Shown here in pieces: positions 26,133 to 35,391 of a stretch of DNA of 64,000 bases. Every line of letters starts with the position of its first letter. The first letter of the stretch is position 1. This DNA comes from Kosakonia sacchari. GTDB lineage: Bacteria; Pseudomonadota; Gammaproteobacteria; Enterobacterales; Enterobacteriaceae. The position numbers and the translations under genes are program-made. The stretch is from assembly GCA_900109485.1 (NCBI GenBank), contig FOAY01000017.1, forward strand, positions 57,686-121,685, given 5' to 3'. The notes under the pieces are model-generated. The model worked only from the letters and a program-made list of their open reading frames with translations. It was not told where the DNA came from and did no database searches.

Positions 26133-26773
26133 ATGCTCGCGAACGTATTGCCCGCCGCGCTGCGGGTTATTTTTCCGACGGCGATGTCATCAACCTGGGG
26201 ATTGGTATTCCCAGTTTGTGTAGCGATTACGCTCCGCCAGGGGTGATGTTCCATACCGAGAACGGTTTAGTCGGCATGGGGCCACTGGTGGAGGGAGTGC
26301 TGGCGGTTGAGGGGTTTTCCAATGCCACGGCGCTGCGTTTTGCTCCCGTACCTGGAGCCAGTGCATTCGACAGTGCGGAATCCTTCGCGCTGGTGCGCAG
26401 CGGCAAGCTGGCGGCGACAGTTTTAGGCGGTTTGCAAGTTGCTGAGAATGGCGACCTCGCCAACTGGGCTCAGCCTGGCCGCATTTTCGGCATGGGGGGC
26501 GCAATGGATCTGGTGAGCGGCGCCCGCAAGGTGATTGTCACCATGGAGCTGTGCACCAAAGACGGCAAACCGAAAGTGGTGAATACCTGTAGCTACCCGC
26601 TGACCGGCCAGCGTTGCGTCGATCATATCGTCACCGAGCAGTGTGTCATTGATGTCACCCCCGATGGGCTGGTGCTTGCCGAGCTGCTGGACGGACTGAC
26701 GCCGCAGGATATTCAACGCCAGGTTGAACCCACCCTGATTGTCCTTGCGCCACCGAAATTGATGCCGGCCTGA
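26129..26773 (+). CDS. 3-oxoacid CoA-transferase subunit B
   Basis: A 214-residue beta subunit (AtoA/ScoB type). It carries the catalytic Glu in TENGLVGMGPL (near residue 48) and the LGIGIPSLC and GGAMDLVSGARKV blocks. Translationally coupled to the alpha subunit. The 52-base gap to the transporter gene carries no terminator. Confidence 0.92.
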   Translation: MNARERIARRAAGYFSDGDVINLGIGIPSLCSDYAPPGVMFHTENGLVGMGPLVEGVLAVEGFSNATALRFAPVPGASAFDSAESFALVRSGKLAATVLGGLQVAENGDLANWAQPGRIFGMGGAMDLVSGARKVIVTMELCTKDGKPKVVNTCSYPLTGQRCVDHIVTEQCVIDVTPDGLVLAELLDGLTPQDIQRQVEPTLIVLAPPKLMPA

Positions 26774-26825
26774 GTGGTCGGTGTTTTCTCTGTTCTGCCG
26801 CAATTTCTTCCGGAGATGTCACATT

Positions 26826-28130
26826 ATGATCGAACAGCAAAGTTCCCCACTGCTGAACAACCACGCTGATGTCGCCGCAGAAAAACGCGGCAGGCACCAC
26901 TTCGGCGCGCAGGGCTGGAACGTCATTATCTTTCAGGGACTCCTGTTCTGGATTGCCGCAGGCACGGTAACCCATGGACTGAATGTCGTATTACCCACGC
27001 TCTCCGGACTCTACGGTCTGGATTACAGCACGTTGCTGGCGCTGGCGACGCCCGCTTCATGGGCCTCCATTTTTGCCAGTCCGGCTTGTGCGTGGCTGTG
27101 CGAAAAGCGGGGCGTCAAATTCAACATTATTGTCTGTTTAATTGGCTGCGCCCTCTGTTTCGGTGCCCTGGGTTACAGCGCCTCATTTCTCAGTTTTGTA
27201 CTGCTGTTCGGTGCAGTGAGTTTTTTCGGCACCGGCTTTGCGTATGTCGGCGGAACCGCGCTGATAGCCAACTGGTTTGTACGTAAGCAAGGTCTGGCGC
27301 TGGGCTGGTGCGCGATTGGTCAGACGCTGTCGAGTGCCTTTTATGTCCCCGCGCTGGCGGCGCTGTTCGTCTGGCTGGGGGTGCGTTACGGCTTTTGGGG
27401 TATCTCGGCGATGATGCTGATCATGGCCGGTTGGGCAGGGGTGTTTATCGCCAATAAACCGGAAGATGTGGGGCTGACACCGGACAACGAACCATTGAAT
27501 GCAGGTACGCACAAGACCCGTGGTTACGTGAGCGATATTAGCATCCGCCAACTGTTGAGAATGCGCGACGTATGGCTGATCGGCATCGCCACTGGCGGCA
27601 TCTATATCATGCTGGTCGGCGTCGTTGGTCAGTTTGTCCCCAGGATCATGGCGATGGGGTATCCGCAAAGCACCGCCATTTTTTATATGACGGTAGCGGC
27701 ATTGATTGGCGCGCCGGGCGCTTATGGCTGGGGTTGGCTCAATCACCGGCTGGGCGTTAAGCGTACCATTCTGCTGTATACCCTGTGCTGGGTCGTTGCC
27801 ATCATCGTCAACATGTTCGCACAGCAGGGCTTTATGTTGTGGCTGTCGCTACTGATGATCGGTTTATGCATGCCCGGTGCGACCAATCTCAGTACTGCGC
27901 TGATTGCCGCCAAGTTTCCTCGTCAACATTACATTCGCGCCATCGCCATCGTGATGCCGATCCAGTCGGTGGTGCGTTGCTGCGCCTTCCTGATTCTCTC
28001 TTTCGGCCTCTCCTGGCTCGGCGGCTATACCGGCGCGTATCAACTCTTAGTGGCAGTGGGGGGCATCACGTTGGCTTTGCTGTGGTGTACCAACATCTCG
28101 CCGATGGATCGAGAAGGAGAAGGAAATTGA
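26826..28130 (+). CDS. MFS transporter of the operon
   Basis: A 434-residue inner-membrane transporter with about 12 helices, resembling organic-anion or oxalate/formate-type MFS carriers. A periplasm- or cytoplasm-facing loop of about 40 residues follows helix 6 ([15 protein letters not shown]). GGAG precedes ATG 26826; the frame is open upstream of it but runs back into the CoA-transferase end. Its stop overlaps the TTG start of the second thiolase. Its place inside the catabolic operon suggests import of the ring compound or its reduced form. Confidence 0.83.
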   Translation: MIEQQSSPLLNNHADVAAEKRGRHHFGAQGWNVIIFQGLLFWIAAGTVTHGLNVVLPTLSGLYGLDYSTLLALATPASWASIFASPACAWLCEKRGVKFNIIVCLIGCALCFGALGYSASFLSFVLLFGAVSFFGTGFAYVGGTALIANWFVRKQGLALGWCAIGQTLSSAFYVPALAALFVWLGVRYGFWGISAMMLIMAGWAGVFIANKPEDVGLTPDNEPLNAGTHKTRGYVSDISIRQLLRMRDVWLIGIATGGIYIMLVGVVGQFVPRIMAMGYPQSTAIFYMTVAALIGAPGAYGWGWLNHRLGVKRTILLYTLCWVVAIIVNMFAQQGFMLWLSLLMIGLCMPGATNLSTALIAAKFPRQHYIRAIAIVMPIQSVVRCCAFLILSFGLSWLGGYTGAYQLLVAVGGITLALLWCTNISPMDREGEGN

Positions 28131-29308
28131 ACACTGAAATCGTGATTGTCAGTGCAGTACGAACCGCGATAGGTAAATTTGGCGGTGGCCTGAGTACGGT
28201 CGCGGCCCCCACGCTCGGCGCACAAATTATGACGGCAGCGCTGCAACGCGCGAATGTCGATCCGGCGCTGATCGAGCAGGTGATTTTCGGCAATGTATTG
28301 CAAGCCGGGCTGGGCCAGAATCCGGCGCGCCAGGCCATGCTTGAAGCCGGGTTGCCGCAGGAAACTTCCGCGACCAGCATCAATATGGTCTGCGGTTCCG
28401 GATTACAGAGCCTTATTTTTGCTGCCGAAACCATTGCCGCCGGTGGGGCGGAGGTGGTGCTGGCAGGCGGTATGGAAAATATGTCAGCAGCGCCTTATTT
28501 GCTGGATAACGCGCGCTGGGGTTACCGCATGGGCGATCAGCGCGTGGTCGACAGCGTGGTCAATGATGGCCTCTCCTGCGCCATCAATCATTACCATATG
28601 GGGATAACGGCGGAAAACGTAGCGCGCCAGTGCGGTATCAGTCGCCAACACCAGGATCAACTGGCGCTGCTCTCCCAGCAACGAGCCGTGGCCGCCATTG
28701 ATAACGGGGCATTTCGCCAGGAAATTGCCCCGATAACCGTGCCCGGCAAAAGAGGGGAGGTGATTTTCGCCGTCGATGAGCATCCACGCCGCGGAGTAAC
28801 CATGGAGGATCTGGCGCGACTGGCGCCAGCTTTTGCCCCCAATGGAACGGTGACGGCGGGCAACTCTTCTGGCATTAACGATGGCGCGGCAGCGTTACTG
28901 TTAATGAGCGGCAAGCGGGCGCGGGCACTGGGTATAAAACCGCTGGCTCGCCTGCGTGGTTACGCGGCATGTGGTGTCGATCCGGCGCTGATGGGGTTGG
29001 GGCCAGTACCGGCAACCCGGCAGGCGTTGCAACGGGCGGGGTTGACGGTCGCTGACCTCGATCTGATCGAGGCCAATGAAGCCTTTGCCGCGCAATGTGT
29101 CGCTGTCGGTCGGGAACTGGATCTGGACTGGGAACGCACCAATGTAAACGGCGGCGCTATAGCCCTCGGTCACCCGATTGGCGCTTCAGGCGCGCGTATT
29201 CTGGTTACGTTACTGCACGCGCTAAAAGCCAGGGATAGCACGCTGGGGCTGGCCACTTTGTGCGTTGGCGGTGGGCAAGGTGTCGCGATGATCGTTGAGC
29301 GTTGTTGA
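28127..29308 (+). CDS. Thiolase (acetyl-CoA C-acetyltransferase), second copy
   Basis: A 393-residue thiolase close to classical acetyl-CoA acetyltransferases. Cys89 lies in [10 protein letters not shown], the His in [14 protein letters not shown] and the second Cys in LCVGGGQG. The start is TTG (28127), overlapping the TGA of the transporter (TTGA) with GAAGGAGAAGG upstream; the first residues [15 protein letters not shown] match the family N-terminus, which decides the start. Last gene of the operon. Confidence 0.92.
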   Translation: MNTEIVIVSAVRTAIGKFGGGLSTVAAPTLGAQIMTAALQRANVDPALIEQVIFGNVLQAGLGQNPARQAMLEAGLPQETSATSINMVCGSGLQSLIFAAETIAAGGAEVVLAGGMENMSAAPYLLDNARWGYRMGDQRVVDSVVNDGLSCAINHYHMGITAENVARQCGISRQHQDQLALLSQQRAVAAIDNGAFRQEIAPITVPGKRGEVIFAVDEHPRRGVTMEDLARLAPAFAPNGTVTAGNSSGINDGAAALLLMSGKRARALGIKPLARLRGYAACGVDPALMGLGPVPATRQALQRAGLTVADLDLIEANEAFAAQCVAVGRELDLDWERTNVNGGAIALGHPIGASGARILVTLLHALKARDSTLGLATLCVGGGQGVAMIVERC

Positions 29309-29474
29309 GGCTGAGCCGCTGCCAGACGGGAGGGAATTCGTTGTCATTGGGCAGCCTTCGCAGAAACGGCAACGCAAAACAGGCTGCCTGAATAAGCGCG
29401 ACTTTTATCCTGGATTTTGTCTGGATCCAGCCTGGACGCTATTCTGAGCTGATGCCTGGATATGACTGATAAAT

Positions 29475-29522
29475 GCAGAAAAGCAAAAAACCCGCGTTTT
29501 AGCGGGCTTTTTGCTTTTCTGC
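29475..29522. terminator. Long bidirectional terminator
   Basis: Inverted repeat of about 20 bases (GCAGAAAAGCAAAAA-CCCGC and its complement) with a short loop and T-rich sequence on both strands. It separates the thiolase operon from the convergent permease operon. Confidence 0.9.
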
Positions 29523-29534
29523 TTTCCTGTGTTG

Positions 29535-30878
29535 TCAGCGGCGAACGCTGGCTGAGCGCCGGGGCTTGAGCAGTTTATTTTCACTTATCCGCGCCCACTG
29601 GCTGAACAGCGTGTACAAACCGCAGGCCGAGATAAAGGTTGCCACCGCCGAGAACGAGGCCAGTGACGCAGGCCCCTGCATCAGCACAATCCCCAGCGCC
29701 ACGCTGATAAACCACGCGCCCACGCCTGGCGGATTAATGGCCACATGCTCATGGTCGTGCGGTACATTGTGGGCAATCCCGGCCAGCGCCACGCCTACCC
29801 ATGCCACGACAAATACACCCTGATAAGCCAGCGCCTGCAATAACCAGGCGAACACATCCGCCAGCATCAGAATGTACACCACCACGCCGACCACACAGGC
29901 CCAGACCAGTTTCGGTAATTTGAGGTTAAACAAGCTGTGGAAGAAGACCTGCATATTGACGGTAGCCAGGTAATAGTTGGCAGTGTTGATCCGTGTCTGC
30001 GTCACCCAGACAAACCCCAGCCCGGCAATGCCCAGCAGATTTAATATCGCCACTACAACGGCGGTTTCACTGAGCGCCCCACCGTCGTGCAGACTGCTGG
30101 CGAGGTAAATTCCCGCTACGCCATTCAGGAAAAAGGTGACCAGATAAAATGGCATACCAAAGTTAAAGCGTGCGTGATACTGGCTGTCTTCCTCACGGCC
30201 AAAGCGGGCGTAGTCGAAGGTGTACATCATCAGAACCCACACGCCCATGTAATAGGTGAAGCAGTTCCACCAGCCCCACACTGAAGGGTTGGCCGGGCCA
30301 TACTCAAGCCAGTTTGCCTGGTAGCCGTAATGCATCACGGAAACAACGATCGTCGCCAGCAACCCCACCAGGTAAAACGGCAGCAGTACACCGTTGAATT
30401 TATCCAGCCAGTGCTGAACGCTACCGAAAATAAGCGGCACGCTGTATATCACCACCAGTGCCGCCGCTGCCCAGTAGACCATACCCGGGAACAGATGGTT
30501 GAGGGCGAAGGCGATCACCGAGCCTTCGAACACGGCGTAATAAATCGCCGTGGAGAAGAAGATAAGCGTCGCCAGCGATGCCCCCATCCGCCCGAACAGG
30601 CGGCGTGAGAACTGGGCGACAGACAAGCCGCTGCGAATGGCAAAACGACTGATCACGCCATTAATCAAACCATAGGAAATAACGGATAACGCCATACCGA
30701 TAATGGCGTTAATCGCCCCGTAGGCCAGCGCCAAAGACGCGCCAACCACAATGTAAAACACGGCGCTGCACACCGCCCACCACGCCATGGTCAGGGAGAA
30801 TTTCCCCATGCGCGCCGGCTCCGGCAGCGCTGACTGACCAACATTTTCCGCCGAGCGGGATTGTGGAGCTGAAGCCAT
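29535..30878 (-). CDS. NCS1-family permease (cytosine/purine/allantoin type)
   Basis: A 447-residue membrane protein with about 12 helices and NCS1 blocks (WWAVCSAVFYIVVGASLALAYG near residue 32, WWNCFTYYMGVWVLMMY near residue 200, YHARFNFG). NCS1 carriers take up nucleobases, hydantoins and allantoin. AGGAGG precedes ATG 30878. It is the last gene of the Pxp/biotin operon, so it probably imports the cyclic amide that this operon consumes. Confidence 0.82.
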   Translation of the reverse strand: MASAPQSRSAENVGQSALPEPARMGKFSLTMAWWAVCSAVFYIVVGASLALAYGAINAIIGMALSVISYGLINGVISRFAIRSGLSVAQFSRRLFGRMGASLATLIFFSTAIYYAVFEGSVIAFALNHLFPGMVYWAAAALVVIYSVPLIFGSVQHWLDKFNGVLLPFYLVGLLATIVVSVMHYGYQANWLEYGPANPSVWGWWNCFTYYMGVWVLMMYTFDYARFGREEDSQYHARFNFGMPFYLVTFFLNGVAGIYLASSLHDGGALSETAVVVAILNLLGIAGLGFVWVTQTRINTANYYLATVNMQVFFHSLFNLKLPKLVWACVVGVVVYILMLADVFAWLLQALAYQGVFVVAWVGVALAGIAHNVPHDHEHVAINPPGVGAWFISVALGIVLMQGPASLASFSAVATFISACGLYTLFSQWARISENKLLKPRRSASVRR

Positions 30879-30936
30879 AGCAACCTCCTGAAACAGGCAA
30901 TCAAAGTGATGCCATGGGGCGAAGCCCCGGGCAGGG

Positions 30937-31917
30937 TTAACGCAACACGTTCGCCAGTTGCGCCAGTCGCTGTTGAGACTGGCGGCGCGCAACCAGCGCC
31001 TCTTCCAGCGTCACCGGCATAAAGCGGACGTGTTGATTCGGTTGTAACTGACCAAGAATGGCCAGATCGGGGCTGATAACGGTCCCCAGCGTCATATAGC
31101 CGCCGCCCGAGACCGCATCGCGCAGCAGGACAATCGGCTCAAGCCCACCCGGTGCCTGAACGGAACCAATGGGGTAGCAGGCATCGACAATATTGGAGGG
31201 ATCGGAGCCTGCGCCAAACGGCGGCGTCCGTGGGTTAAACGCCAGCGGCTGCCCGCCTTTCAGACGGTAGCCGGTGCGGTCGGCTTCGGTACTGACATGC
31301 CAGTCGTCGGCAAAGAAGGTATCGACCGCGGCATCCGTCAGTCGGTGGATATAGAGGCCCGGCACCAGTCGCAGAGTGACGGATTTCTCCAGCACCGGCA
31401 GTAATGTCTCAGGAACAGTGTTCCCCTCGCGGCGGAAGCGATCTGCGTTTGCTGGCTGCACGTTCAACACATCACCCGCTGCCAGCCGCCGCCCCTGAAA
31501 GCCCCCCAGCGCCCCCAGCGTATAGGTCGAGCGGCTTCCCAGTACGCGCGGCACATCAAGGCCGCCAGCAATCGCCAGATAGCCACGGCATCCCTGGCGG
31601 GCAGGGGCAAAGCGCAGATGTTGCCCGGCGCGGATATACAGCGCGCTGTGCGCAGCAGCAGGTTGATTGTCGACAATCGGCGTCATCGCCGCGCCGCACA
31701 CCGCGATCAGCGCATCGGTGGAAAAATGTAACTCCGGGCCGAGCAGCGTCATCTCCAGCACTGCATCATCGGCTGCGTTACCCACCAGCAGGTTCGCCAT
31801 CTGCATCGAATACGGATCCAACGCGCCGGAGGGGGGAATGCCCAGGTGGTAATAGCCTTCACGCCCTGCATCCTGAACCGTGGTGGCAAGGCCAGGCTTA
31901 ATCACATTGATGGTCAT
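30937..31917 (-). CDS. pxpC: 5-oxoprolinase subunit C / KipA-type carboxyltransferase domain protein
   Basis: A 326-residue protein of the PxpC/KipA (AHS2) family. Blocks are KPGLATTVQDAGREGYYHLG at the N-terminus, GYLAIAGGLDVPRVLGSRSTY and LRDAVSGGGYMTLGTV. In PxpABC this subunit works with PxpB in ATP-dependent phosphorylation of 5-oxoproline; the homologous half in urea carboxylase is part of the carboxyltransferase. It overlaps pxpB by 20 bases. Confidence 0.88.
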   Translation of the reverse strand: MTINVIKPGLATTVQDAGREGYYHLGIPPSGALDPYSMQMANLLVGNAADDAVLEMTLLGPELHFSTDALIAVCGAAMTPIVDNQPAAAHSALYIRAGQHLRFAPARQGCRGYLAIAGGLDVPRVLGSRSTYTLGALGGFQGRRLAAGDVLNVQPANADRFRREGNTVPETLLPVLEKSVTLRLVPGLYIHRLTDAAVDTFFADDWHVSTEADRTGYRLKGGQPLAFNPRTPPFGAGSDPSNIVDACYPIGSVQAPGGLEPIVLLRDAVSGGGYMTLGTVISPDLAILGQLQPNQHVRFMPVTLEEALVARRQSQQRLAQLANVLR

Positions 31918-32788
31918 ACAACCCCCTTTTCAACAACTGAGGATAGCCCTGCGGATCGGCGACAAAGTCTGCAAGCACAAATGTCACATCGCGAATGCGT
32001 GGGGAAAACATGCCTTTTTTTACCTGTTCGCTGATGTCGTCATACGTCTGGCGATCGATGGCGCGGAACTGCACAATGTCGCCCGCTTTGAAGAACACCA
32101 TTTCGCTTTGCAGATACGGCAGACGTTGCGCCGGGTCATAGATTGGCATTGGCGTGATGCCAAACAACTGGTAACCGCCAGCGCCACGCACCGAGTAGAT
32201 ACAGCCGAAGCAGCCGCCATGACCGAGGGATAACCCGGGCGTATCGGTACGCGGGCGCAGGTATTTCGGTACCTGGAGCTGTTTGTCATGCCCGACCATC
32301 TGGTACATAAACGGCAATCCGGCGACAAAACCCACCATCGACACGAACCACGGCGTACCGCTGTGGGCGGCAATAAAGTCGTCTTTATCCGCATAACCAT
32401 TAATGTGTGCGGCATAGTCGAGGTCGCTGCCTTCCGGTGCCTGGTGGCGATCGCGAAAACGCATTAACGTCTCGTGTGTCCACGGATCGTTGTACAGTAC
32501 CGGCACCTCAATAATGCGTGTCGCCAGCGTGGTGTCGCCTTCGCTATCGGCTTCCAGTGCCTGTAACTTGTCGAGCAGCGTTTGCGGTGCCAGCACGTCC
32601 GGGTTAAAGCGTACCTGGAAAGAGGCGTTCGCCAGGCAAATATCCAGCACACCGGGGAGCTGGCATGCTTCCAGTGCCCGCGTCAGCGTCAGGCCGTGAA
32701 AAAAAGCATTTAACGACATTGACTGGTCAATTTCGGCAAACAGATGCTCATCTCCGCCAAACGAGTAGCGAATCGGATTATTGGCCAT
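31898..32788 (-). CDS. pxpB: 5-oxoprolinase subunit B / KipI-type protein
   Basis: A 296-residue PxpB/KipI (AHS1) family protein; the C-terminal part has GFVAGLPFMYQM and GHGGCFGCIYSVRGAGGYQLFG. It is longer than E. coli PxpB (about 218 residues), owing to inserted sequence between residues 80 and 150. ATG 32788 is chosen because the N-terminus then fits the family; a longer reading would overlap much of the carboxylase gene. It overlaps that gene by 11 bases. Confidence 0.85.
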   Translation of the reverse strand: MANNPIRYSFGGDEHLFAEIDQSMSLNAFFHGLTLTRALEACQLPGVLDICLANASFQVRFNPDVLAPQTLLDKLQALEADSEGDTTLATRIIEVPVLYNDPWTHETLMRFRDRHQAPEGSDLDYAAHINGYADKDDFIAAHSGTPWFVSMVGFVAGLPFMYQMVGHDKQLQVPKYLRPRTDTPGLSLGHGGCFGCIYSVRGAGGYQLFGITPMPIYDPAQRLPYLQSEMVFFKAGDIVQFRAIDRQTYDDISEQVKKGMFSPRIRDVTFVLADFVADPQGYPQLLKRGLYDHQCD

Positions 32789-34178
32789 AGCGACGGATCT
32801 CCTGTAGCGGGGGCGTTGCTGCACTGTCGCGCTCCGCCAGCCACTGCTCGAGGGTGGTGGTGGTGAATTCTCCCGCCTGCAATTGCGGGTGTTGCAGCAG
32901 CCATTGATGCAGCGGGGCGGTGGTTTTGATGCCGCGCAGTTCAAGCCCTCCGAGTGCCTGGCGGGCGCGGGCCAGCGCGTCGGCGCGATCGGCGCCCCAG
33001 ACAATCACTTTCGCCAGCAAGGAGTCATACCATGGGGGAACGGTGTAACCGCTGAAGACATGGCTGTCGACGCGGATCCCTTCGCCACCCGGCCACACCA
33101 CCGCATCTATCCGGCCAGGGCAGGGGAAGAAGTTCTTGTCGGGGTCTTCGGCGTTAATGCGCATTTCGCAAGCGCTGCCGCTCAGGTGCACATCCGACTG
33201 CGCCAGCGTTAGCGGTTCACCGTTGGCAATGCGTAACATCCACTGCACCAGATCGATACCCGTGACCATCTCGGTTACCGGATGTTCCACCTGGATACGG
33301 GTATTCATCTCAATGAACCAGAACTCGCCGCGCGTTTCATCAAACAGGTATTCCAGCGTGCCTGCCCCGCGGTAGCGTAGGTGTCGCGCCAGTTGCACTG
33401 CGCTGTCGCAGAGCGCGGCCCGCTGGGCAGGACTCAGGGCAGGCGAGGGCGCTTCCTCAAAGATTTTCTGCCGACGGCGTTGTAACGAGCACTCGCGGTC
33501 GAACAGGTGGATCACCCGCTCGCCATCGCCGAGGATCTGCACTTCAACATGGCGGGCGCGGGCGATAAAACGCTCGAGGTAGACTGCGCTGGAGCCAAAA
33601 GCGGCTTTCGATTCGCTCTGGGCAACGGGGAATTCCCGCGCCAGCGCCTCATCATTTTCTACCACGCGGATGCCACGACCACCGCCACCGGCTGCGGCTT
33701 TAATCAGGCAGGGATAACCGATCTCGCTGGCGCGAACTTGCGCTGCCTGCACCGTTTCCAGCACCCGGGAGCCGGGAACGACCGGCACACCGGCTTCTGC
33801 TGCCGTGCGGCGGGCTGCGGCTTTATCGCCCATCACGCGGATGGTTTGCGCGTCCGGGCCGACGAAAATATACCCGGCCTGTTCAACCCGCTCGGCGAAC
33901 TGGGCATTTTCCGACAGAAAACCGTAGCCAGGGTGGATCGCATTTGCACCGGTTTGCGCGGCGGCATCCAGTAAGGCATTAATGTTGAGATAACTGCGCG
34001 CGGCTTGCGCCGGGCCGATAATGCACACCTCATCGGCCAGTTTTGCAGCGAGGCTTTCACTGTCCGCCTCGCTGCATGCCGCCACCGTTGGGATCCCCAG
34101 TGTTTGCGCAGCACGAATAATACGCACCGCTATTTCCCCACGGTTAGCGATCAATAATTTTTTTATTTTCCCCGTCAT
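32778..34178 (-). CDS. Biotin carboxylase subunit (AccC-like)
   Basis: A 466-residue biotin carboxylase. Blocks are KLLIANRGEIAVRIIRA at the N-terminus, the ATP-grasp glycine loop KAAAGGGGRGIRVV, and EMNTRIQVEHPVTEMVTG. It would carboxylate the biotin of the carrier encoded just upstream. Given its pxp neighbours, this is probably not the fatty-acid AccC but a dedicated copy. Confidence 0.92.
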   Translation of the reverse strand: MTGKIKKLLIANRGEIAVRIIRAAQTLGIPTVAACSEADSESLAAKLADEVCIIGPAQAARSYLNINALLDAAAQTGANAIHPGYGFLSENAQFAERVEQAGYIFVGPDAQTIRVMGDKAAARRTAAEAGVPVVPGSRVLETVQAAQVRASEIGYPCLIKAAAGGGGRGIRVVENDEALAREFPVAQSESKAAFGSSAVYLERFIARARHVEVQILGDGERVIHLFDRECSLQRRRQKIFEEAPSPALSPAQRAALCDSAVQLARHLRYRGAGTLEYLFDETRGEFWFIEMNTRIQVEHPVTEMVTGIDLVQWMLRIANGEPLTLAQSDVHLSGSACEMRINAEDPDKNFFPCPGRIDAVVWPGGEGIRVDSHVFSGYTVPPWYDSLLAKVIVWGADRADALARARQALGGLELRGIKTTAPLHQWLLQHPQLQAGEFTTTTLEQWLAERDSAATPPLQEIRRYGQ

Positions 34179-34194
34179 AAATCCTCCGCAGTGA

Positions 34195-34446
34195 TTATTC
34201 GTTATCGGTTTTTATTATGGCTATCACTTGTCCGGGTTCGACGGCATCACCATTTTGTATGGTGATGGTGCTTATTATGCCGCGAGTCTCGGCGAATATT
34301 TCACTGAACTGTTTCATCACTTCAATTAAACCAATAATGGTATCGGGTTCGACTTTATCGCCCTCCTTAACAAAAGGTGCAGCCTCCGGTGAGGGTTGCC
34401 GGTAAAAAACACCCGGCAATGGCGAAATAATTTCAATATCAGACAT
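34195..34446 (-). CDS. Biotin carrier protein (short AccB-like)
   Basis: An 83-residue biotinyl domain. The biotin-accepting Lys lies in LIEVMKQF (near residue 45). It lacks the N-terminal region of the usual AccB (about 150 residues), so it is a carrier domain only. It lies 16 bases before the carboxylase gene on the minus strand. Confidence 0.92.
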   Translation of the reverse strand: MSDIEIISPLPGVFYRQPSPEAAPFVKEGDKVEPDTIIGLIEVMKQFSEIFAETRGIISTITIQNGDAVEPGQVIAIIKTDNE

Positions 34447-34475
34447 CGTATTTCTCTCCAGATAAGCGGGAATGA

Positions 34476-35243
34476 TTAAACCATACCCGGTGAGCAGACG
34501 TTTATACCTGCATTAATGAGTGCCATTTTTACCGAGCTGATAATTTCCAGTGCGCCGGGCGTATCACTGTGGATACAAATAGAATCGAAACGAATCGGGA
34601 TAGTATTGCCGGTAACGGTTTTGACTTTCCCCTCCAGACAGGCCATTAACACTTTCTCGGTGATCGCCTGCACATTAAGACGCCCGGTACTGCGGGTGAA
34701 GACAATAAGCCCTTGATCGTCATACTCTCTGTCGGCGTAAAACTCGGTGACTACCGGATGCTCCAGCCGCTGCGCTGCCTGCCAGACGGCGGAGCCCGCC
34801 ATGCAGTAAAGATAGAGGCCGGCGTCGAGTTGATGCAGGGCGGCAACAAAACATTGCGCTGCCGTTTCATCCCGCGCCAGGTGCATATATAACGCGCCGT
34901 GCGGTTTAATATGCTGCAATGGCAAGGAGTATAAACGTGCGAATTCCCGCAATGCACCCAGTTGGTAAATAATGTCGTTAACCAGTTCGTCCATCGGAAT
35001 AGATAAATGGCGGCGACCAAATCCTTGTAAATCATTAAATCCCGGATGTGCGCCAATGGCCACGCCATTTTTTCTGGCCGACTCGACGGTTTTTCGCATA
35101 ATATTGGGATCACCAGCGTGAAACCCGGTGGCAATATTGGCGGAGCTGATTATCGTCATAAGTTCATTATCAACATCATCGCCAATTATCCATGAGCCAA
35201 AACTTTCTCCTATATCGGAGTTGATATCGACCGTTTTCATCAT
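34476..35243 (-). CDS. pxpA: 5-oxoprolinase subunit A (LamB/YcsF family)
   Basis: A 255-residue PxpA. The metal-site blocks are DINSDIGESFG, GFHAGDPNIM, GAHPGFNDLQGFGRR and IKPHGALYMH. In PxpABC it catalyses ring opening of activated 5-oxoproline. First gene of the minus-strand operon pxpA, carrier, carboxylase, pxpB, pxpC, permease. Two ATG codons are adjacent (35243 and 35240) and the ribosome site is weak. Confidence 0.9.
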   Translation of the reverse strand: MMKTVDINSDIGESFGSWIIGDDVDNELMTIISSANIATGFHAGDPNIMRKTVESARKNGVAIGAHPGFNDLQGFGRRHLSIPMDELVNDIIYQLGALREFARLYSLPLQHIKPHGALYMHLARDETAAQCFVAALHQLDAGLYLYCMAGSAVWQAAQRLEHPVVTEFYADREYDDQGLIVFTRSTGRLNVQAITEKVLMACLEGKVKTVTGNTIPIRFDSICIHSDTPGALEIISSVKMALINAGINVCSPGMV

Positions 35244-35325
35244 AATAATTTCTTATTTTCGTTGGGGGGCGTTAATTCACTATATGAAGATTTATTTGTA
35301 TCCGAAAAGTGTTATTTTTAGATAG

Positions 35326-35337
35326 TCTGATATCAGA
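35326..35337. promoter_or_regulatory. Candidate LysR operator between pxpA and the LysR gene
   Basis: TCTGATATCAGA, a perfect 12-base palindrome in the divergent promoter region, flanked by T and A runs and with the T-N11-A pattern of LysR sites nearby. Confidence 0.4.
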
Positions 35338-35391
35338 AAAACAGAACGCTCATCGACAAACATTTTTGCTTAAATAAAAAGAGGGGCAGAG

